DNA from: Zea mays
Taxonomy: Eukaryota > Streptophyta > Magnoliopsida > Poales > Poaceae
DNA: 64,000 nucleotides
NCBI RefSeq assembly: GCF_902167145.1
Contig: NC_050096.1
Span: 295,070,200 to 295,134,199 of the forward strand
Direction of reading: 5' to 3'
The notes below the pieces were generated by a model. It did no database searches, was not told the DNA's origin, and worked only from the letters and a program-made list of their open reading frames with translations. Every line of letters starts with the position of its first letter. Positions within the stretch are counted from its first letter, which is position 1. Below are positions 43,979-55,359 of this stretch, piece after piece. The position numbers and the translations under genes were made by a program.

Positions 43979-46900
43979 TCAATCCAAGTTCCGCGAATCT
44001 AAGATATTGAGCTCACTACGCAGCCTGCAAAAGGTCTTCTCATCTAGAGGCTTGGTAAAGATATCGGCTAGCTGGTTCTCGGTGCTAACATGAAACACTT
44101 CGATATCTCCCTTTTGCTGGTGGTCTCTCAAAAAGTGATGTCGGATGTCAATGTGCTTTGTGCGGCTGTGCTCAACAGGATTTTCCGCTATTCGGATAGC
44201 ACTCTCATTGTCACATAGGAGTGGGACTTTGCTCAGATTGTAGCCAAAGTCCCTGAGGGTTTGCCTCATCCAAAGTAGTTGCGCACAACACTGTCCTGCG
44301 GCAACGTACTCGGCCTCAGCGGTGGATAGGGCAACGGAGGTTTGTTTCTTAGAGTTCCATGACACCAGGGACCTTCCTAAGAATTGGCACGTCCCCGATG
44401 TACTCTTTCTATCGACCTTACATCCAGCATAGTCGGAATCTGAGTACCCAATCAAGTCAAAGTTAGACCCCTTTGGATACCAGATCCCGAAGCAAGGCGT
44501 AGCGACTAAATATCGAAGAATTCGCTTCACAGCCACTAAGTGACACTCCTTCGGATCGGATTGAAATCTAGCACACATGCATACGCTAAGCATAATATCC
44601 GGTCTACTAGCACATAAATAAAGCAAAGAACCTATCATGGACCGGTATGCTTTTTGATCAACGGACTTACCTCCTTTGTTGAGGTCGGTGTGCCCGTCGG
44701 TTCCCATCGGAGTCTTTGCGGGCTTGGCGTCCTTCATCCCAAACCGCTTTAGCAGATCTTGCGTGTACTTCGTTTGGGAGATGAAGGTGCCGTCCTTGAG
44801 TTGCTTCACTTGGAACCCGAGGAAGTAGTTCAACTCGCCCATCATCGACATCTCGAATTTCTGCGTCATTACCCTGCTAAACTCTTCACAAGACTTTTGG
44901 TTAGTAGAACCAAATATTATGTCATCGACATAAATTTGGCACACAAACAAATCACCATCACATGTCTTTGTAAAAAGAGTTGGATCGGCTTTCCCAACCT
45001 TGAAAGCATTAGCAATTAAAAAGTCTCTAAGGCATTCATACCATGCTCTTGGGGCTTGCTTAAGTCCATAGAGCGCCTTAGAGAGCTTACACACGTGGTC
45101 GGGGTACCGTTCATCCTCGAAGCCAGGGGGTTGCTCCACGTACACCTCCTCCTTGATTGGCCCGTTGAGGAAAGCGCTCTTCACATCCATTTGGAACAAC
45201 CTGAAAGAATGGTGAGCGGCATACGCTAGCAAGATACGAATTGATTCTAGCCTAGCCGCAGGAGCAAAAGTCTCCTCAAAGTCCAAACCTGCGACTTGGG
45301 CATAACCTTTTGCCACAAGTCGAGCCTTGTTCCTCGTCACCACCCCATGCTCGTCCTGTTTGTTGCGGAACACCCACTTGGTTCCCACAACATTTTGCTT
45401 GGGACGAGGCACCAGTGTCCAAACTTCATTGCGCTTGAAGTTGTTGAGTTCCTCCTGCATGGCCAATACCCAATCCAGATCTAGCAAGGCCTCCTCTACC
45501 CTGAAAGGCTCAATAGAAGAGACAAAAGAGTAATGCTCACAAAAATTAACTAATCGAGATCGAGTAGTTACTCCCTTGCTAATGTCACCCAAAATTTGGT
45601 CGACGGGATGATCCCTTTGAATCACCGCTCGAACTTGGGTTGGAGGTGCCGGTTGCGCTTCTTCCTCCATCACTTGATCATCTTGTGCTCCCCCTTGATC
45701 ACACGCCTCCTTTTGATGAACCTGTTCATCGTCTTGAGTTGGGGGATGCACCGTTGTTGAGGAAGAAGGTTGATCTCGTTCATCTTGTTCCTGTGGCCGC
45801 ACTTCTCCAATCGCCATGGTTCGTATAGCGGCCGTCGGAACATCTTCTTCATCTACATCATCACAATCAACAACTTGCTCTCTTGGAGAGCCATTAGTCT
45901 CATCAAATACAACGTCGCTAGAGACTTCAACCAAACCCGATGATTTGTTGAAGACCCTATACGCCTTTGTATTTGAATCATAACCTAATAAAAACCCTTC
46001 TACAGCTTTGGGAGCAAACTTAGAATTTCTACCCTTCTTCACTAGAATGTAGCATTTGCTCCCAAATACACGAAAGTACGATACATTGGGTTTGTTACCG
46101 GTTAGTAGCTCATACGAAGTCTTCTTGAGGAGGTGATGAAGGTAGACCCTGTTGATGGCGTGGCAAGCCGTGTTCACAGCTTCCGACCAAAAGCACTCGG
46201 GGGTCTTGAACTCTCCAAGCATCGTCCTCGCTATATCGATTAGCGTCCTGTTCTTCCTCTCTACCACACCATTTTGCTGTGGTGTGTAGGGAGTGGAGAA
46301 CTCGTGCTTGATCCCCTCCTCCTCAAGAAACTCCTCCACTTGAAGGTTCTTGAATTCGGACCCATTGTCGCTCCTTATCTTCTTCACCTTGAGCTCAAAC
46401 TCATTTTGAGCTCTCCTTAGAAAGCGCTTGAGGGTCCCTTGGGTTTCAGACTTATCCTGCAAAAAGAACACCCAAGTGAAGCGGGAAAAGTCATCAACAA
46501 TAACTAGACCATACTTACTTCCTCCTATGCTCAGATAGGTGACGAGTCCGAAGAGATCCATATGTAGCAGCTCCAGGGGTCTTGATGTTGTCATCACATT
46601 TTTGGTGTGATGAGAGCCTCCCACCTGTTTCCCTGCTTGACAAGCTGCACAAGGTCTATCTTTTTCGAAATAAACATTGGTTAGACCTATCACGTGTTCT
46701 CCCTTTAGAAGCTTGTGGAGGTTCTTCATCCCCACATGTGCTAAGCGGCGATGCCACAGCCAGCCCATGCAAGTCTTAGCCATTAAGCATGCATCTAGAC
46801 CGGCCTCTTCTTTTGCAAAATCAACTAAGTAAAGCTTGTCGTCTAATACACCCTTAAAGGCTAGTGAACCATCACTTCTTCTAATGACAGACACATCTAC

Positions 46901-47185
46901 ATTTGTAAAAAGACAATTATATCCCATATTGCATAGTTGACTAACAGATAGCAAATTGTAACCAAGAGACTCAACTAAAAACACATTGGAGATTGAGTGC
47001 TCATTAGAAATTGCAATTTTACCTAACCCTTTTACCTTGCCTTGATTCCCATCACCGAATATAATTGAATCTTGGGAATCCTTAGTTTTGACGTAGGAGG
47101 TGAACATCTTCTTCTCCCCCGTCATATGGTTTGTGCATCCGCTGTCGATAATCCAGCTTGAACCCCCGGATGCATAAACCTGCAA
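43979..47185 (-). CDS. pol: Sirevirus Pol (Copia B): protease-integrase-RT-RNaseH, open
   Basis: An uninterrupted frame of 1068 codons. It has no ATG before the protease (the listed first codon is TTG at 47185), so Pol must be reached from gag by frameshifting, splicing or re-initiation; CCTTGCAGG at the frame boundary resembles a 3' splice site. Domains, residues approximate: protease [11 protein letters not shown] (11-21); GAG-pre-integrase finger H..H..CAAC (145-182); integrase D,D,E with LLHMDLFG (210), RSDNGSEF (273), PQQNGVVER (309); reverse transcriptase from [12 protein letters not shown] (about 610) to the catalytic YVDDIIFGS; RNase H YSDSDYAG...STAEAEYVA...[10 protein letters not shown] near the end. 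The Copia order (integrase before RT) is clear. All catalytic residues I checked are present. Confidence 0.94.
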   Translation of the reverse strand: MQVYASGGSSWIIDSGCTNHMTGEKKMFTSYVKTKDSQDSIIFGDGNQGKVKGLGKIAISNEHSISNVFLVESLGYNLLSVSQLCNMGYNCLFTNVDVSVIRRSDGSLAFKGVLDDKLYLVDFAKEEAGLDACLMAKTCMGWLWHRRLAHVGMKNLHKLLKGEHVIGLTNVYFEKDRPCAACQAGKQVGGSHHTKNVMTTSRPLELLHMDLFGLVTYLSIGGSKYGLVIVDDFSRFTWVFFLQDKSETQGTLKRFLRRAQNEFELKVKKIRSDNGSEFKNLQVEEFLEEEGIKHEFSTPYTPQQNGVVERKNRTLIDIARTMLGEFKTPECFWSEAVNTACHAINRVYLHHLLKKTSYELLTGNKPNVSYFRVFGSKCYILVKKGRNSKFAPKAVEGFLLGYDSNTKAYRVFNKSSGLVEVSSDVVFDETNGSPREQVVDCDDVDEEDVPTAAIRTMAIGEVRPQEQDERDQPSSSTTVHPPTQDDEQVHQKEACDQGGAQDDQVMEEEAQPAPPTQVRAVIQRDHPVDQILGDISKGVTTRSRLVNFCEHYSFVSSIEPFRVEEALLDLDWVLAMQEELNNFKRNEVWTLVPRPKQNVVGTKWVFRNKQDEHGVVTRNKARLVAKGYAQVAGLDFEETFAPAARLESIRILLAYAAHHSFRLFQMDVKSAFLNGPIKEEVYVEQPPGFEDERYPDHVCKLSKALYGLKQAPRAWYECLRDFLIANAFKVGKADPTLFTKTCDGDLFVCQIYVDDIIFGSTNQKSCEEFSRVMTQKFEMSMMGELNYFLGFQVKQLKDGTFISQTKYTQDLLKRFGMKDAKPAKTPMGTDGHTDLNKGGKSVDQKAYRSMIGSLLYLCASRPDIMLSVCMCARFQSDPKECHLVAVKRILRYLVATPCFGIWYPKGSNFDLIGYSDSDYAGCKVDRKSTSGTCQFLGRSLVSWNSKKQTSVALSTAEAEYVAAGQCCAQLLWMRQTLRDFGYNLSKVPLLCDNESAIRIAENPVEHSRTKHIDIRHHFLRDHQQKGDIEVFHVSTENQLADIFTKPLDEKTFCRLRSELNILDSRNLD

Positions 47186-47192
47186 GGCAAAT

Positions 47193-49577
47193 TTAGGCTT
47201 GGGTCTTAGGTACCCAACTCATGTTGGGTCCTACAAGGTTAGTGCAAATATCCTTAGGGACCCAAATGCAAGTTTTGTCTCCCTTGCATTTTGCCCCTAA
47301 CTTCCTAGCAACTATTTTCCTATCCTTTCTACAAATAGCAAAGGAAGCATTTAAAGCACAATAAATTGTAGAAGGTTCATTCACTACTTTCCTAGGAGCA
47401 TGAATAATATTCTTTCTAGGCACATGATGAATAGCATTTCTTCTAGACATATTTCTACCATGCATATAGGAAGAACTAGAAGCAAACATGGCATGAGAGT
47501 CAAAATCATCATAAGCATTATAACTCCTATAAGCATTTCTAGTTTGTCTCCTATCATGATACATAAAAGCATGGTTCCTTTTAGTACTACTAGCCATAGG
47601 AGCCTTCCCTTTCTCCTTGGCGGAGATAGGAGCCTTATGGCTTGTCAAGTCCTTGGCTTCCCTCTTGTAGCCAAGTCCATCCTTAATTGAGGGGTGTCTA
47701 CCAATCGTGTAGGCATCCCTTGCAAATTTCAGCTTATCAAATTCATTCTTGCTAGTCTTAAGTTGGGCATTAAGACTAGCCACTTCATCATTTAGTTTTG
47801 AAATTGAAACTAAGTGTTCACAACAAGCATTAATATCAACATCCTTACACCTAGTGCAAATTTCAACATGTTCAACACAAGAGTTAGATTTACTTGCTAC
47901 TTCTAGTTTAGCATTTAAATCATTAATTTCACCTTTTAAAGAAGAAATGGTTTCATTACAAGTAGAAAGTTCATAAGAAAGCATTCCATTTCTTTTAACT
48001 TCTAGAGCAAGTGAATTTTGTGCACTAACAAATTTATCATGCTCTTCATATAAAAGATCTTCTTGTTTCTCTAAGATTCTATCCTTTTCATTCAAGGCAT
48101 CAATCAATTCATTAATCTTAGCTATCTTAGTTCTATCCAATCCCTTGAATAAACTAGAGTAATCTATTTCATCCTCACTAGACTCATCATCACTAGGAGA
48201 ATCATAAGCATTACGAGTGATTACCTTCTTCTCCCTTGCCATGAGGCAAGTGTGATGCTCGTTTGGGAAGAGGGCCGATTTGTTGAAGGCAGTGGCGGCG
48301 AGTCCTTCGTCGTCGGAGTCGAACGAAGAGCAATCCGAATCCCACTCCTTTCCAAGGTGTGCTTCGCCTTTGGCCTTCTTGTAAACCTTCTTGTTCTCTC
48401 TCTTACCATTCTTCCCTTGCACTTGGTCACTATCATTTTCGGGACAGTTAGCAATAAAATGACCAACCTTACCACATCTGAAGCATGAGCGCTTCCCTTT
48501 TGTCTTGGTCTTCCTTGGTTGCCCCTTGCGACCATTTAGCACCGTCTTGAATCTCTTGATGATGAGAGCCATCTCTTCATCATTGAGCCCGGCCGCCTCA
48601 ACTTGCGCCACCTTGCTGGGTAGCGACTCCTTGCTCCTTGTTGCCTTGAGAGCAATGGGTTGAGGCTCATGGATTGGACCGTTCAACGCGTCGTCGACGT
48701 ATCTCGCCTCCTTGATCATCATCCGCCCGCTTACGAATTTTCCGAGTACCTCCTCGGGCGTCATCATCGTGTACCTGGGATTCTCACGAATATTGTTCAC
48801 GAGATGAGGATCAAGAACGGTAAAGGATCTTAGCATTAGGCGGACGACGTCGTGGTCCGTCCATCGCGTGCTTCCGTAGTTCCTTATTTTGTTGATGAGG
48901 GTCTTGAGCCGGTTGTACGTTTGGGTTGGCTCCTCTCCCCTTATCATGGCGAATCGTCCAAGCTCGCCCTCCACCAACTCCATTTTGGTGAGCATGGTGA
49001 TGTCATTTCCCTCGTGAGAGATCTTGAGGGTGTCCCATATTTGCTTGGCATTGTCCAAGCCGCTCACCTTGTTGTACTCTTCCCTGCACAAGGACGCTAA
49101 GAGAACAGTAGTAGCTTGTGCATTTCTATGGATTTGTTCATTTATGAGCATAGAGTTATCCGAGCTATCAAACTTCATTCCATTCTCTACAATCTCCCAA
49201 ATGCTTGGATGGAGAGAGAATAAGTGACTACGCATTTTGTGACTCCAAAATCCGTAGTCCTGCCCATCAAAGTGTGGAGGTTTGCCAAGAGGAATGGAAA
49301 GCAAATGCGAATTCGAACTATGTTGAATACGAGAATAATCAAATGAAAAGTTCGAATTGACCGTCTTTTTGTAGTCGTTGTCGTCGTCCTTTTGGGAAGA
49401 AGTAGACTCATCACTATCGTCGTAGTATATGATCTCCTTGATGCGCTTTGTCTTCTTCTTCTTCCCTTCCTTCCGCTTGTAGCCCGAGCCGGAGTCAATG
49501 GGCTTGTCATCCTTTGGCTCATTGACGAAAGACTCCTTTTCGTTGTTGACCACCATCCCCTTTCCCTTAGGATCCAT
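47193..49577 (-). CDS. gag: Sirevirus Gag (Copia B)
   Basis: 794 codons from ATG 49577 ([10 protein letters not shown]), 35 bp inside the primer binding site. The N-terminus is Lys-rich and acidic by turns, then [20 protein letters not shown] (capsid start, about residue 100). The zinc knuckle [14 protein letters not shown] is near residue 365. A long coiled coil (about 480-640) includes a second Cys pair, [15 protein letters not shown]. The tail ends [13 protein letters not shown]...WVPKTQA. Long, coiled-coil Gags are typical of Sireviruses. The frame is open throughout and the stop precedes pol by 7 nt in another frame. Confidence 0.94.
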   Translation of the reverse strand: MDPKGKGMVVNNEKESFVNEPKDDKPIDSGSGYKRKEGKKKKTKRIKEIIYYDDSDESTSSQKDDDNDYKKTVNSNFSFDYSRIQHSSNSHLLSIPLGKPPHFDGQDYGFWSHKMRSHLFSLHPSIWEIVENGMKFDSSDNSMLINEQIHRNAQATTVLLASLCREEYNKVSGLDNAKQIWDTLKISHEGNDITMLTKMELVEGELGRFAMIRGEEPTQTYNRLKTLINKIRNYGSTRWTDHDVVRLMLRSFTVLDPHLVNNIRENPRYTMMTPEEVLGKFVSGRMMIKEARYVDDALNGPIHEPQPIALKATRSKESLPSKVAQVEAAGLNDEEMALIIKRFKTVLNGRKGQPRKTKTKGKRSCFRCGKVGHFIANCPENDSDQVQGKNGKRENKKVYKKAKGEAHLGKEWDSDCSSFDSDDEGLAATAFNKSALFPNEHHTCLMAREKKVITRNAYDSPSDDESSEDEIDYSSLFKGLDRTKIAKINELIDALNEKDRILEKQEDLLYEEHDKFVSAQNSLALEVKRNGMLSYELSTCNETISSLKGEINDLNAKLEVASKSNSCVEHVEICTRCKDVDINACCEHLVSISKLNDEVASLNAQLKTSKNEFDKLKFARDAYTIGRHPSIKDGLGYKREAKDLTSHKAPISAKEKGKAPMASSTKRNHAFMYHDRRQTRNAYRSYNAYDDFDSHAMFASSSSYMHGRNMSRRNAIHHVPRKNIIHAPRKVVNEPSTIYCALNASFAICRKDRKIVARKLGAKCKGDKTCIWVPKDICTNLVGPNMSWVPKTQA

Positions 49578-49611
49578 CTCTTCGGGCGATTAGTCCCCTC
49601 TTGAAGAGAAC

Positions 49612-49624
49612 GGCTCTGATACCA
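49612..49624 (-). other. Primer binding site of Copia B
   Basis: The reverse complement TGGTATCAGAGCC, next to the 5' LTR edge at 49627; initiator tRNA-Met type. Confidence 0.85.
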
Positions 49625-49626
49625 AT

Positions 49627-50868
49627 TGAGAGCACCTAGAGGGGGGGGGTGAATAGGTGATCCTGTAAAACTTCAAACTTAAGCCACAAAACTTGGTTAA
49701 GTGTTAGCACAGATAATGCCAAGTGGCTAGAGAGGAGTCTCAACAAAACACAATAACCACTGAAGATCAATCACAGAGATGGCACAGTGGTTTATCCCGT
49801 GGTTCGGCCAAGACCAACGCTTGCCTACTCCACGTTGTGGCGTCCCAACGGACGAGGGTTGCAATCAACCCCTCTCAAGCGGTCCAAAGACCCACTTGAA
49901 TACCACAGTGTTTTGCTTTCTTTTCTTTATCCCGTTTGCAAGGAATCTCCACAAATTGGAGTCTCTTGCCCTTACAAGTATATGATCACAAAGAAGCACA
50001 GAGTAAGGGAGGGAAGCAACACACACAAATCCACAGTAAAATGCGCACACACACGGCCAAGAATCGAGCTCAAAAGACTATCTCAAAGTTCTCACTAGAA
50101 CGGAGCTCGAATCACTGAGAATGACAAACGAATGTGCAAAGACTGAGTGTGGATGATCAAGAATGCTCTAAGGTTGCTTGGTTGCCTCCTCTATGCGCCT
50201 AGGGGTCCCTTTTATAGCCCCAAGGCAGCTAGGAGCCGTTGAGAGCAAATATGGAAGGCCAATCTTGCCTTCTGTCGTCGGGGGCACCGGACAGTCCGGT
50301 GCACACCGGACACTGTCCGGTGCCCGATTTCCTTCCTTAAACAGCGAAGCCGACCGTTGGCAGCCTGAGAGCCGTTGGCGCACCGGACAGTCCGGTGCCA
50401 TCTTCTAGCCGTTGGCTCGGCCACGTGTCCCGCGCAGATTGCGCGGCCGACCGTTGGCCCGGCCGACCGTTGGCTCACCGGACAGTCCGGTGCACACCGG
50501 ACAGTCCGGTGAATTTTAGCCGTACGCCGTCGGCGAATTCCCGAGAGCGGCCAGTTCGCTCGAGTCAGTCTGGCGCACCGGACACTGTCCGGTGCACCAC
50601 CGGACAGTCCAGTGTGCCAGACTGAGCTGAGTCTTGGCTGCACACAGCCAAGTCTTTTTCACCTCTTTTCTTTTCTTCTTCTTTCTGTTTCTAACACTTA
50701 GACAAGTATATTAGTACACAAAACCAATGTACTAAGGCTTAGAAACATACCTTTACTCTTGATTTGCACTTTGTCCATCCATGAGCATAAATTCACATTT
50801 AAGCACTTGTGTTGGACACTAAACCACCAAAATACTTAGAAATGGCCCAAGGGCACATTTCCCTTTCA
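49627..50868 (-). repeat. Copia B 5' LTR
   Basis: 1242 bp, partner of 41938-43202. The TATA box CTATAAAAGGG on the minus strand is at 50207-50217, and the palindrome cluster is upstream of it at 50284-50620. Confidence 0.95.
50207..50217 (-). promoter_or_regulatory. TATA box of the Copia B 5' LTR
   Basis: The reverse complement CTATAAAAGGG is identical to that in Copia C and conserved in the 3' LTR of this element. The CCGGACAGTCCGG palindromes lie 65-410 bp upstream, where regulatory sites would be expected. Confidence 0.7.
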
Positions 50869-52984
50869 GAGGCTCCGTCCAATCCCTTTCAAAAAACGAG
50901 CTGTGCCAGCAGTGGATTTACTCTTCTTTTTCTTCTCGAACGGGGACACTAATTTTGGTATAGAAACTTTAGATTTCTTTGATGGTCGTGGAGATGGCTG
51001 TGGAGAAGGTGGATCCCTGAAGGGCGATGTATGTGGCGGAGACGGTGGGCCACCATGAGGATGAGGAGAAGGAGGGTCAGAAAGAGGATGAGGAGCAACA
51101 TGTGAAGTTTGAGGAGGTGATGATGGATGTACAATAGGAACAACAATTTGAGAAGGCGGAGACGGTTGGGCCTGCGACGACGGCTGTCGTGGTGGATCAA
51201 CCAATTCGACATCCCTTCGAGGCCAAAGGATAAAATTCTTGATAGCTTGTCCAAGTGTCTCGATACCTTCGGGCCCAGGGATGTCTAGCATGTCGTCCTC
51301 GTATCCTTGGACGACTGTCGTCACTTCTACCCTGCAATATTCTTCTGGAATGTCGTTTCCATGGAACTTGTGTCCTGGGATCACAAGGCCTGTGGCTACT
51401 TTCTTTGTACACTGATTGTTAATACCATATCTTATAACTAGTGTGCATGCCACAGGCCTTGTGATGTCATCAACTGGATAGCGGACCTTATTCGACAGAG
51501 CTTGGGATGGTCGTACTCTCGATGGAAGCCGGCGTTTGAGCTGCTAGAATTATTTGCATCTGTGGAGTGGTCATCTGTTGAACAGACATCGCACTCGCCA
51601 TCGCCAATTGCTGCATCAATTCTGGAGGAGGATTCGATAGCATTTCAGACATCAGGCCTTTGAACTCTTTCTTGGCCTCCTCCATAAAATAATTCGCCAT
51701 CTCTTCCTTGTATCGATCACGTTTCTTGTACAGACCTTCCCATTGTGGTCCGAATCCTTCCTTCCATCCTTCCTTAGATGAGATTCCTCATACACGACCA
51801 GGATGCTCAGGGTTACCGAGACCAGCCGTTAGAATGTCTCTCTCCCTTTGCGGCTTAAATGTTCCTTGGCTCTGCTTAGCTGCAATTGCATATATGTTTT
51901 TTTGCTGCTTCTTCGACAGTGGGATCATCAAAAGATACACCAGACTCAGTTTCCCTTGGTTTTCTAGCACGGATCCAATTAGCTGTCCTTTCACCAAGTT
52001 GCTCGGACAGCGTCGGCAACCCTGCAGCCTTCTTCTCGGCATCTTCTTGTCTCCATTTAGGAACCTGACGCTTGTAACCACCTGTGCCAAGGTGGTGGTG
52101 GTATTTGTTCTTCTTAGATAGTTCCAAATTTGCCTCACTTAGCGATATGAAATCAGGGCTGCTCCTCTGCTCTAGAAATACTGCCCACTGACCTGCTGAG
52201 ATTTTATATTTTTTCGTCGGGTCTAGGTCTTTCTTTGCAAACTTTGTATTCGTCTCAGACCTCCAGTTTCGGAAATTGATTGCAAACTGCTTCATCGTGT
52301 ATTTTTTCACGAGTTCTTCTGAACCCCGAGGCAAAACGAACCTCGTTATTAGCTTATTCCACATTTGATTCTTGACATCATCTGATACATCTCTTCACTG
52401 TCGGATTGTGATGTCAAGATTATCTCTAACTAAGAACCCAAGTGCATTCCAGAACTTAGGCAGTGCCTCTTCTAGAGCTAGGGGCTGACCATTCGGGCTC
52501 ACGTCTACGATTTTATATGTCTTGTCAGGAAACTTGTTTAGCCCCCTGTCACCTCTGTTTCGATCGCTCTGCTTCCTTTTCCTTGACCTCTCGGTGGTTG
52601 TCTCGGTCGATTCCGGTGCGCCTTGGGTCGGTTCCGGTGCGTCTTGGTATCGTGCCGCAGCTTTTTCGAGCATCGCACGAAATTGAGACAAGACCTCCTA
52701 TTCATGTAATAAAATGCACAAGAAATCATGCATGTGTAATAGACATTATGAAATCAGCTAATTAATTTGGTACACACACGAAATTAAGGATGTGTAATTT
52801 ACCTCATGGTCTTGTGGATCATAAGTAGGGTCACGTTGCAACTCACGCGCAGCGGCCCTATCTATGCTAGTGGTAGGAAAAGGGTCACTAGGCGTTTCTA
52901 TCCTTCACTGCTGGATTGTTCTTGAGCAACACTCTTGTCCATGTGGTCGGGCCCTAATCCTTGGTCCTTGATTGGAGAACTCAT
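50869..52984 (-). pseudogene. CACTA second gene, 5' part (Transposase_24 region)
   Basis: The likely start is ATG 52984 (MSSPIKDQGLG), followed after one frame break by PFPTTSIDRAAARELQ. The exon 52691-52395 encodes SQFRAMLEKAAARYQDAPEP, a basic stretch (ERSRKRKQSDRNRGD), then KTYKIVDVSPNGQP. The exon 52364 to about 51788 is the Plant transposase (Ptta/En/Spm, Transposase_24) domain: NFRNWRSETNTKFAKKDLDP, EQRSSPDFISLSEANLELSK, and the family signature KYHHHLGTGGYKRQVPKW. Next comes KKEFKGLMSEML, then, after a frame break near 51530, VIPGHKFHGNDIPEEYCRVE and a Pro-rich linker to 50869, where Copia B cuts the exon. This gene type makes the element's DNA-binding TnpA-like partner. Confidence 0.78.
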
Positions 52985-53060
52985 TGAGCTATATATATAT
53001 ATACAAATACATATTAACACATATTAACATAAGCAATAATTAAATTCATATTAACAAATA

Positions 53061-53113
53061 CCCTAACCCTTAACCACTAACACTAACCCTAAGCCCTAAC
53101 CCTAACCCCTAAT
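53061..53113. repeat. Interstitial telomere-like repeats
   Basis: Degenerate CCCTAA units (ACCCTAACCCTTAACC...CCCTAAGCCCTAACCCTAAC), about seven to eight copies. Plant telomeres are CCCTAAA, so these are variants within the CACTA 5' region, not a chromosome end. Confidence 0.75.
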
Positions 53114-53129
53114 ATTGTGATACGGATAT

Positions 53130-53452
53130 TATCGAGTTACGTATAGAGAGGGAGAGTCGTATAGGACGTAGAGAGAGAGAGAGAGAGATGGAGAGTCGTA
53201 TAGAACGTATAGAGAGGGAGAGAGGGAGAGTCGTATAGAACGTAGAGAGAGATGGAGAGTCGTATAGAACGTATAGAGAGGGAGAGAGAGAGTCATATAG
53301 AACGTAGAGAGAGATGGAGAGTCGTATAGAACGTATAGAGAGGGAGAGAGGAGGAGTCGTATAGGACGTAGAGAGGGAGAGATGGAGAGTCGTATAGAAC
53401 GTATAGGAGGAGTCGTATAGGACGTAGAGAGAGAGATGGAGAGTCGTAGGCA
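53130..53452. repeat. Minisatellite, GAGAGTCGTATAGAACGTA-type
   Basis: About nine imperfect copies of GGAGAGTCGTATAGAACGTA separated by variable GAGAGA runs, in the presumed 5' region of the CACTA second gene. Confidence 0.9.
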
Positions 53453-53689
53453 GCCGCTTGATGTGCGGCCCACATGCTATGTGAAGGGAAGGGGTGCCAA
53501 CTAGGCTCGCCCGCTACTCTCCGTGTGTCCTCCTTCTCACCCGTCCGCATCTCTTTACTTAGTCTTTTTTCCGTGTCTCATTAAAAAACCATATCAGAGA
53601 TCATGTGCTAATTCTAATCACAATTCAAGAAATAAATGCTAAACGTATCAACAGACAACAATCAAGCATCTAGTTGAGGAAATGGCGTT

Positions 53690-53990
53690 GTATGCATGCT
53701 TCCCTCCCTCCCTCTCCCTCTCTTTCCTCTCTCTTCCCTTTCCCTCTCTCTCCTCTCTCTCTCCCTCTCCCTCCACTCTCTTTCCTATACACTCCCTCTC
53801 CCTCCTCTCTCTTCTCGCTCTCCCTCCCTCCACTCTCTTTCCTCTCTCTTCCCTTTCCCTCTCTCCTCTCCTCTCTCTTCCCTCTCCCTCCTCTCTCTTC
53901 CCTCTCCCTCTCTCTCACTCTCTGCAGAGACGCGCGCAGGGTTTACACTCTTCCCTCTCTCTCTTCCCTCTCACTCTCTCACTCTTCCTA
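53690..53990. repeat. Polypyrimidine (CTCTCC/CCCTCT)n tract
   Basis: About 300 bp of nearly pure C/T on the plus strand. Long frames on either strand here are compositional. Confidence 0.95.
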
Positions 53991-54066
53991 GGCCTAGGGT
54001 TTACACGCGCGCGGTGGCGGCGCGTGCGCGGCGGCGGCGGCGTGCCCGAGCGATCGAAGTCGAAGA

Positions 54067-54068
<2 letters not shown>

Positions 54069-54106
<38 letters not shown>
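54069..54106. repeat. (GA)n microsatellite
   Basis: About 19 GA units, just downstream (minus strand) of the predicted CACTA second-gene transcription start. Confidence 0.95.
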
Positions 54107-54110
<4 letters not shown>

Positions 54111-54246
54111 ACGTACCTACGGCGCGGGGACGACGGTGGCGCACGATAGAGAAGATCGCTGGGGCAAAATTTCGGCAGCTTGACGACGGGAAGTGTAAAA
54201 GACTGGGCGCCAAAGACTTAGTGAAATTTTCGGCCCCGCGCGCGCT

Positions 54247-54257
54247 CCTTTATATAG
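54247..54257 (-). promoter_or_regulatory. TATA box, probable promoter of the CACTA second gene
   Basis: The reverse complement CCTATATAAAG is followed by GC-rich DNA and the (GA)n leader. The predicted transcript runs to the ATG at 52984 through the low-complexity region. The inverted-repeat array at 54258-54410 is immediately upstream. Confidence 0.5.
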
Positions 54258-54410
54258 GAGATATTTCTACTGGCGGTTGACAATGACAACCGCCAGTAGA
54301 AATCATTTCCACTGGCGGTTGTCATCGAGAACCGCCAGTAGAAATGCCTTCCACAGACTGTGGAGGCCATTTCTACTGGCAGTTTTCATTGTGAACCGCC
54401 AGCAGTAATA
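54258..54410. repeat. Internal array of CACTA subterminal-type repeats
   Basis: TTCTACTGGCGGTT / AACCGCCAGTAGAAAT occurs six times in alternating orientation, the same motif as in the left terminal region (40005-40190), though this site is internal to the element. It could regulate the adjacent promoter or mark an end of an older nested copy. Confidence 0.75.
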
Positions 54411-54526
54411 TTTTTAGTATATTATTTTTTATGATATATTCATATATTAAGTATATAAATTTGTATACATATTAAATATATAAATATATATATATTTAGT
54501 ATACATAATATATATATTTATATATT

Positions 54527-54752
54527 ACTTCTCTCCCTCCTCTCTCTCCTCTCTCTCTCCTCTCCTCTCTCTCTCCTCTCTCACCTCTCCCTAGCTCCTC
54601 TCTCTCCCCTCTCCCTCCTCTCTCTCCCTCCTCTCCCTCCTCTATCTCTCCCTCTCTCTCCTCTCTCTCTCCTCTCTCTCCTTTCTCTCTTCTCTCTTTC
54701 TCCTATCTCTCTCTCCTCTCTCTCCCTCTCTCCCTCTCTCTCTCTTCTCTAG
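54527..54752. repeat. (CTCTCTCC)n polypyrimidine tract
   Basis: C/T-rich low-complexity stretch, non-coding. Confidence 0.95.
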
Positions 54753-54986
54753 AAAGTCACTAGAATGCTCGTTCTTGCAGTGTTTAAATACTACGTCGTC
54801 TCCTGGCTTCGCGTCTCTCGTCACCATTGGTGTGAAGTTCTTTCACAAGTATCAGATCTGGTAAACATCTTTCCAAGTTCTTTCACAGCATGTTCTTTGA
54901 AGATGCTTGTTTCTTACTGCTTGATATATATATTAGTCGAATAGTCCTCCCTGTTTTATTTTACCTCGCGTTCTAGGTGATAAACC

Positions 54987-55205
54987 ATGACCGGGAAAAA
55001 GACCACGACTTCCTCTAACGGCGGCACTCCAAAGAAAGCCAAGGTGGTGGTGGAGGATGAGGAAGAGGCGGGGTTGGAGGATGAGGAAGAGGCGACTGTG
55101 ACACTATCCATGGAGAAGGACGCGTTGAAGGATGGGCATTCTGGATGTGCAAAGTGCTGCATCCGCACAGACGGTAAGTGTTGGACCTGCTCCGAGCGCA
55201 TTGGC
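54987..55205 (+). pseudogene. Captured fragment of a SINA/SIAH-type RING protein gene
   Basis: Plus strand, opposite to the CACTA genes. MTGKKTTTSSNGGTPKK leads an acidic region (EDEEEAGLEDEEEATVTLS), then MEKDALKDGHSG and CAKCCIRTDGKCWTCSERIG. VTLSMEKDAL followed by GH..C..CC....KC..CS..IG is the arrangement in plant SINA-like E3 ligases, but the first half of the RING between them is missing. It runs into a CTCTCC tract. Codon composition is GC-rich, unlike its surroundings. Probably transduplicated by the CACTA element, as these elements often carry host gene pieces. Non-functional as it stands. Confidence 0.5.
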
Positions 55206-55359
55206 AACAATAGCTCTCTCTCCCTCTCCCTCTCCCTCTCCTCTCTATAAAGTCACTAGAAAGTCGTGTAAAATTACATGCTTCGGTTTATCACTAACAA
55301 TAATCAATTACATGACATGTCCTAACAATAATCAATTACATGACAACTATATAATCTAG

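Larger units (their letters stand above)
41938..50868 (-). mobile_element. Copia B: complete Sirevirus inserted in the CACTA gene
   Basis: LTRs 41938-43202 and 49627-50868, perfect 5-bp target duplication GAGGC (41933-41937 and 50869-50873). Minus strand: 5' LTR, primer site, gag (49577-47193), pol (47185-43979), non-coding 776 bp, polypurine tract, 3' LTR. Both genes are open. I counted about 15 substitutions between the LTRs (roughly 1.2%) plus one ~30-bp palindrome-unit difference and G-run length. It interrupts a coding exon of the CACTA second gene. Confidence 0.96.

Noticed and set aside
53061..53113. Telomere or subtelomere boundary
   Set aside because: Only a few degenerate CCCTAA units, internal to a transposon with continuous sequence on both sides.
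53670..54280. Frames of 80-194 codons (Ser/Leu/Pro or Arg/Glu/Gly repeats)
   Set aside because: Products of CTCTCC/GAGAGG low-complexity sequence.
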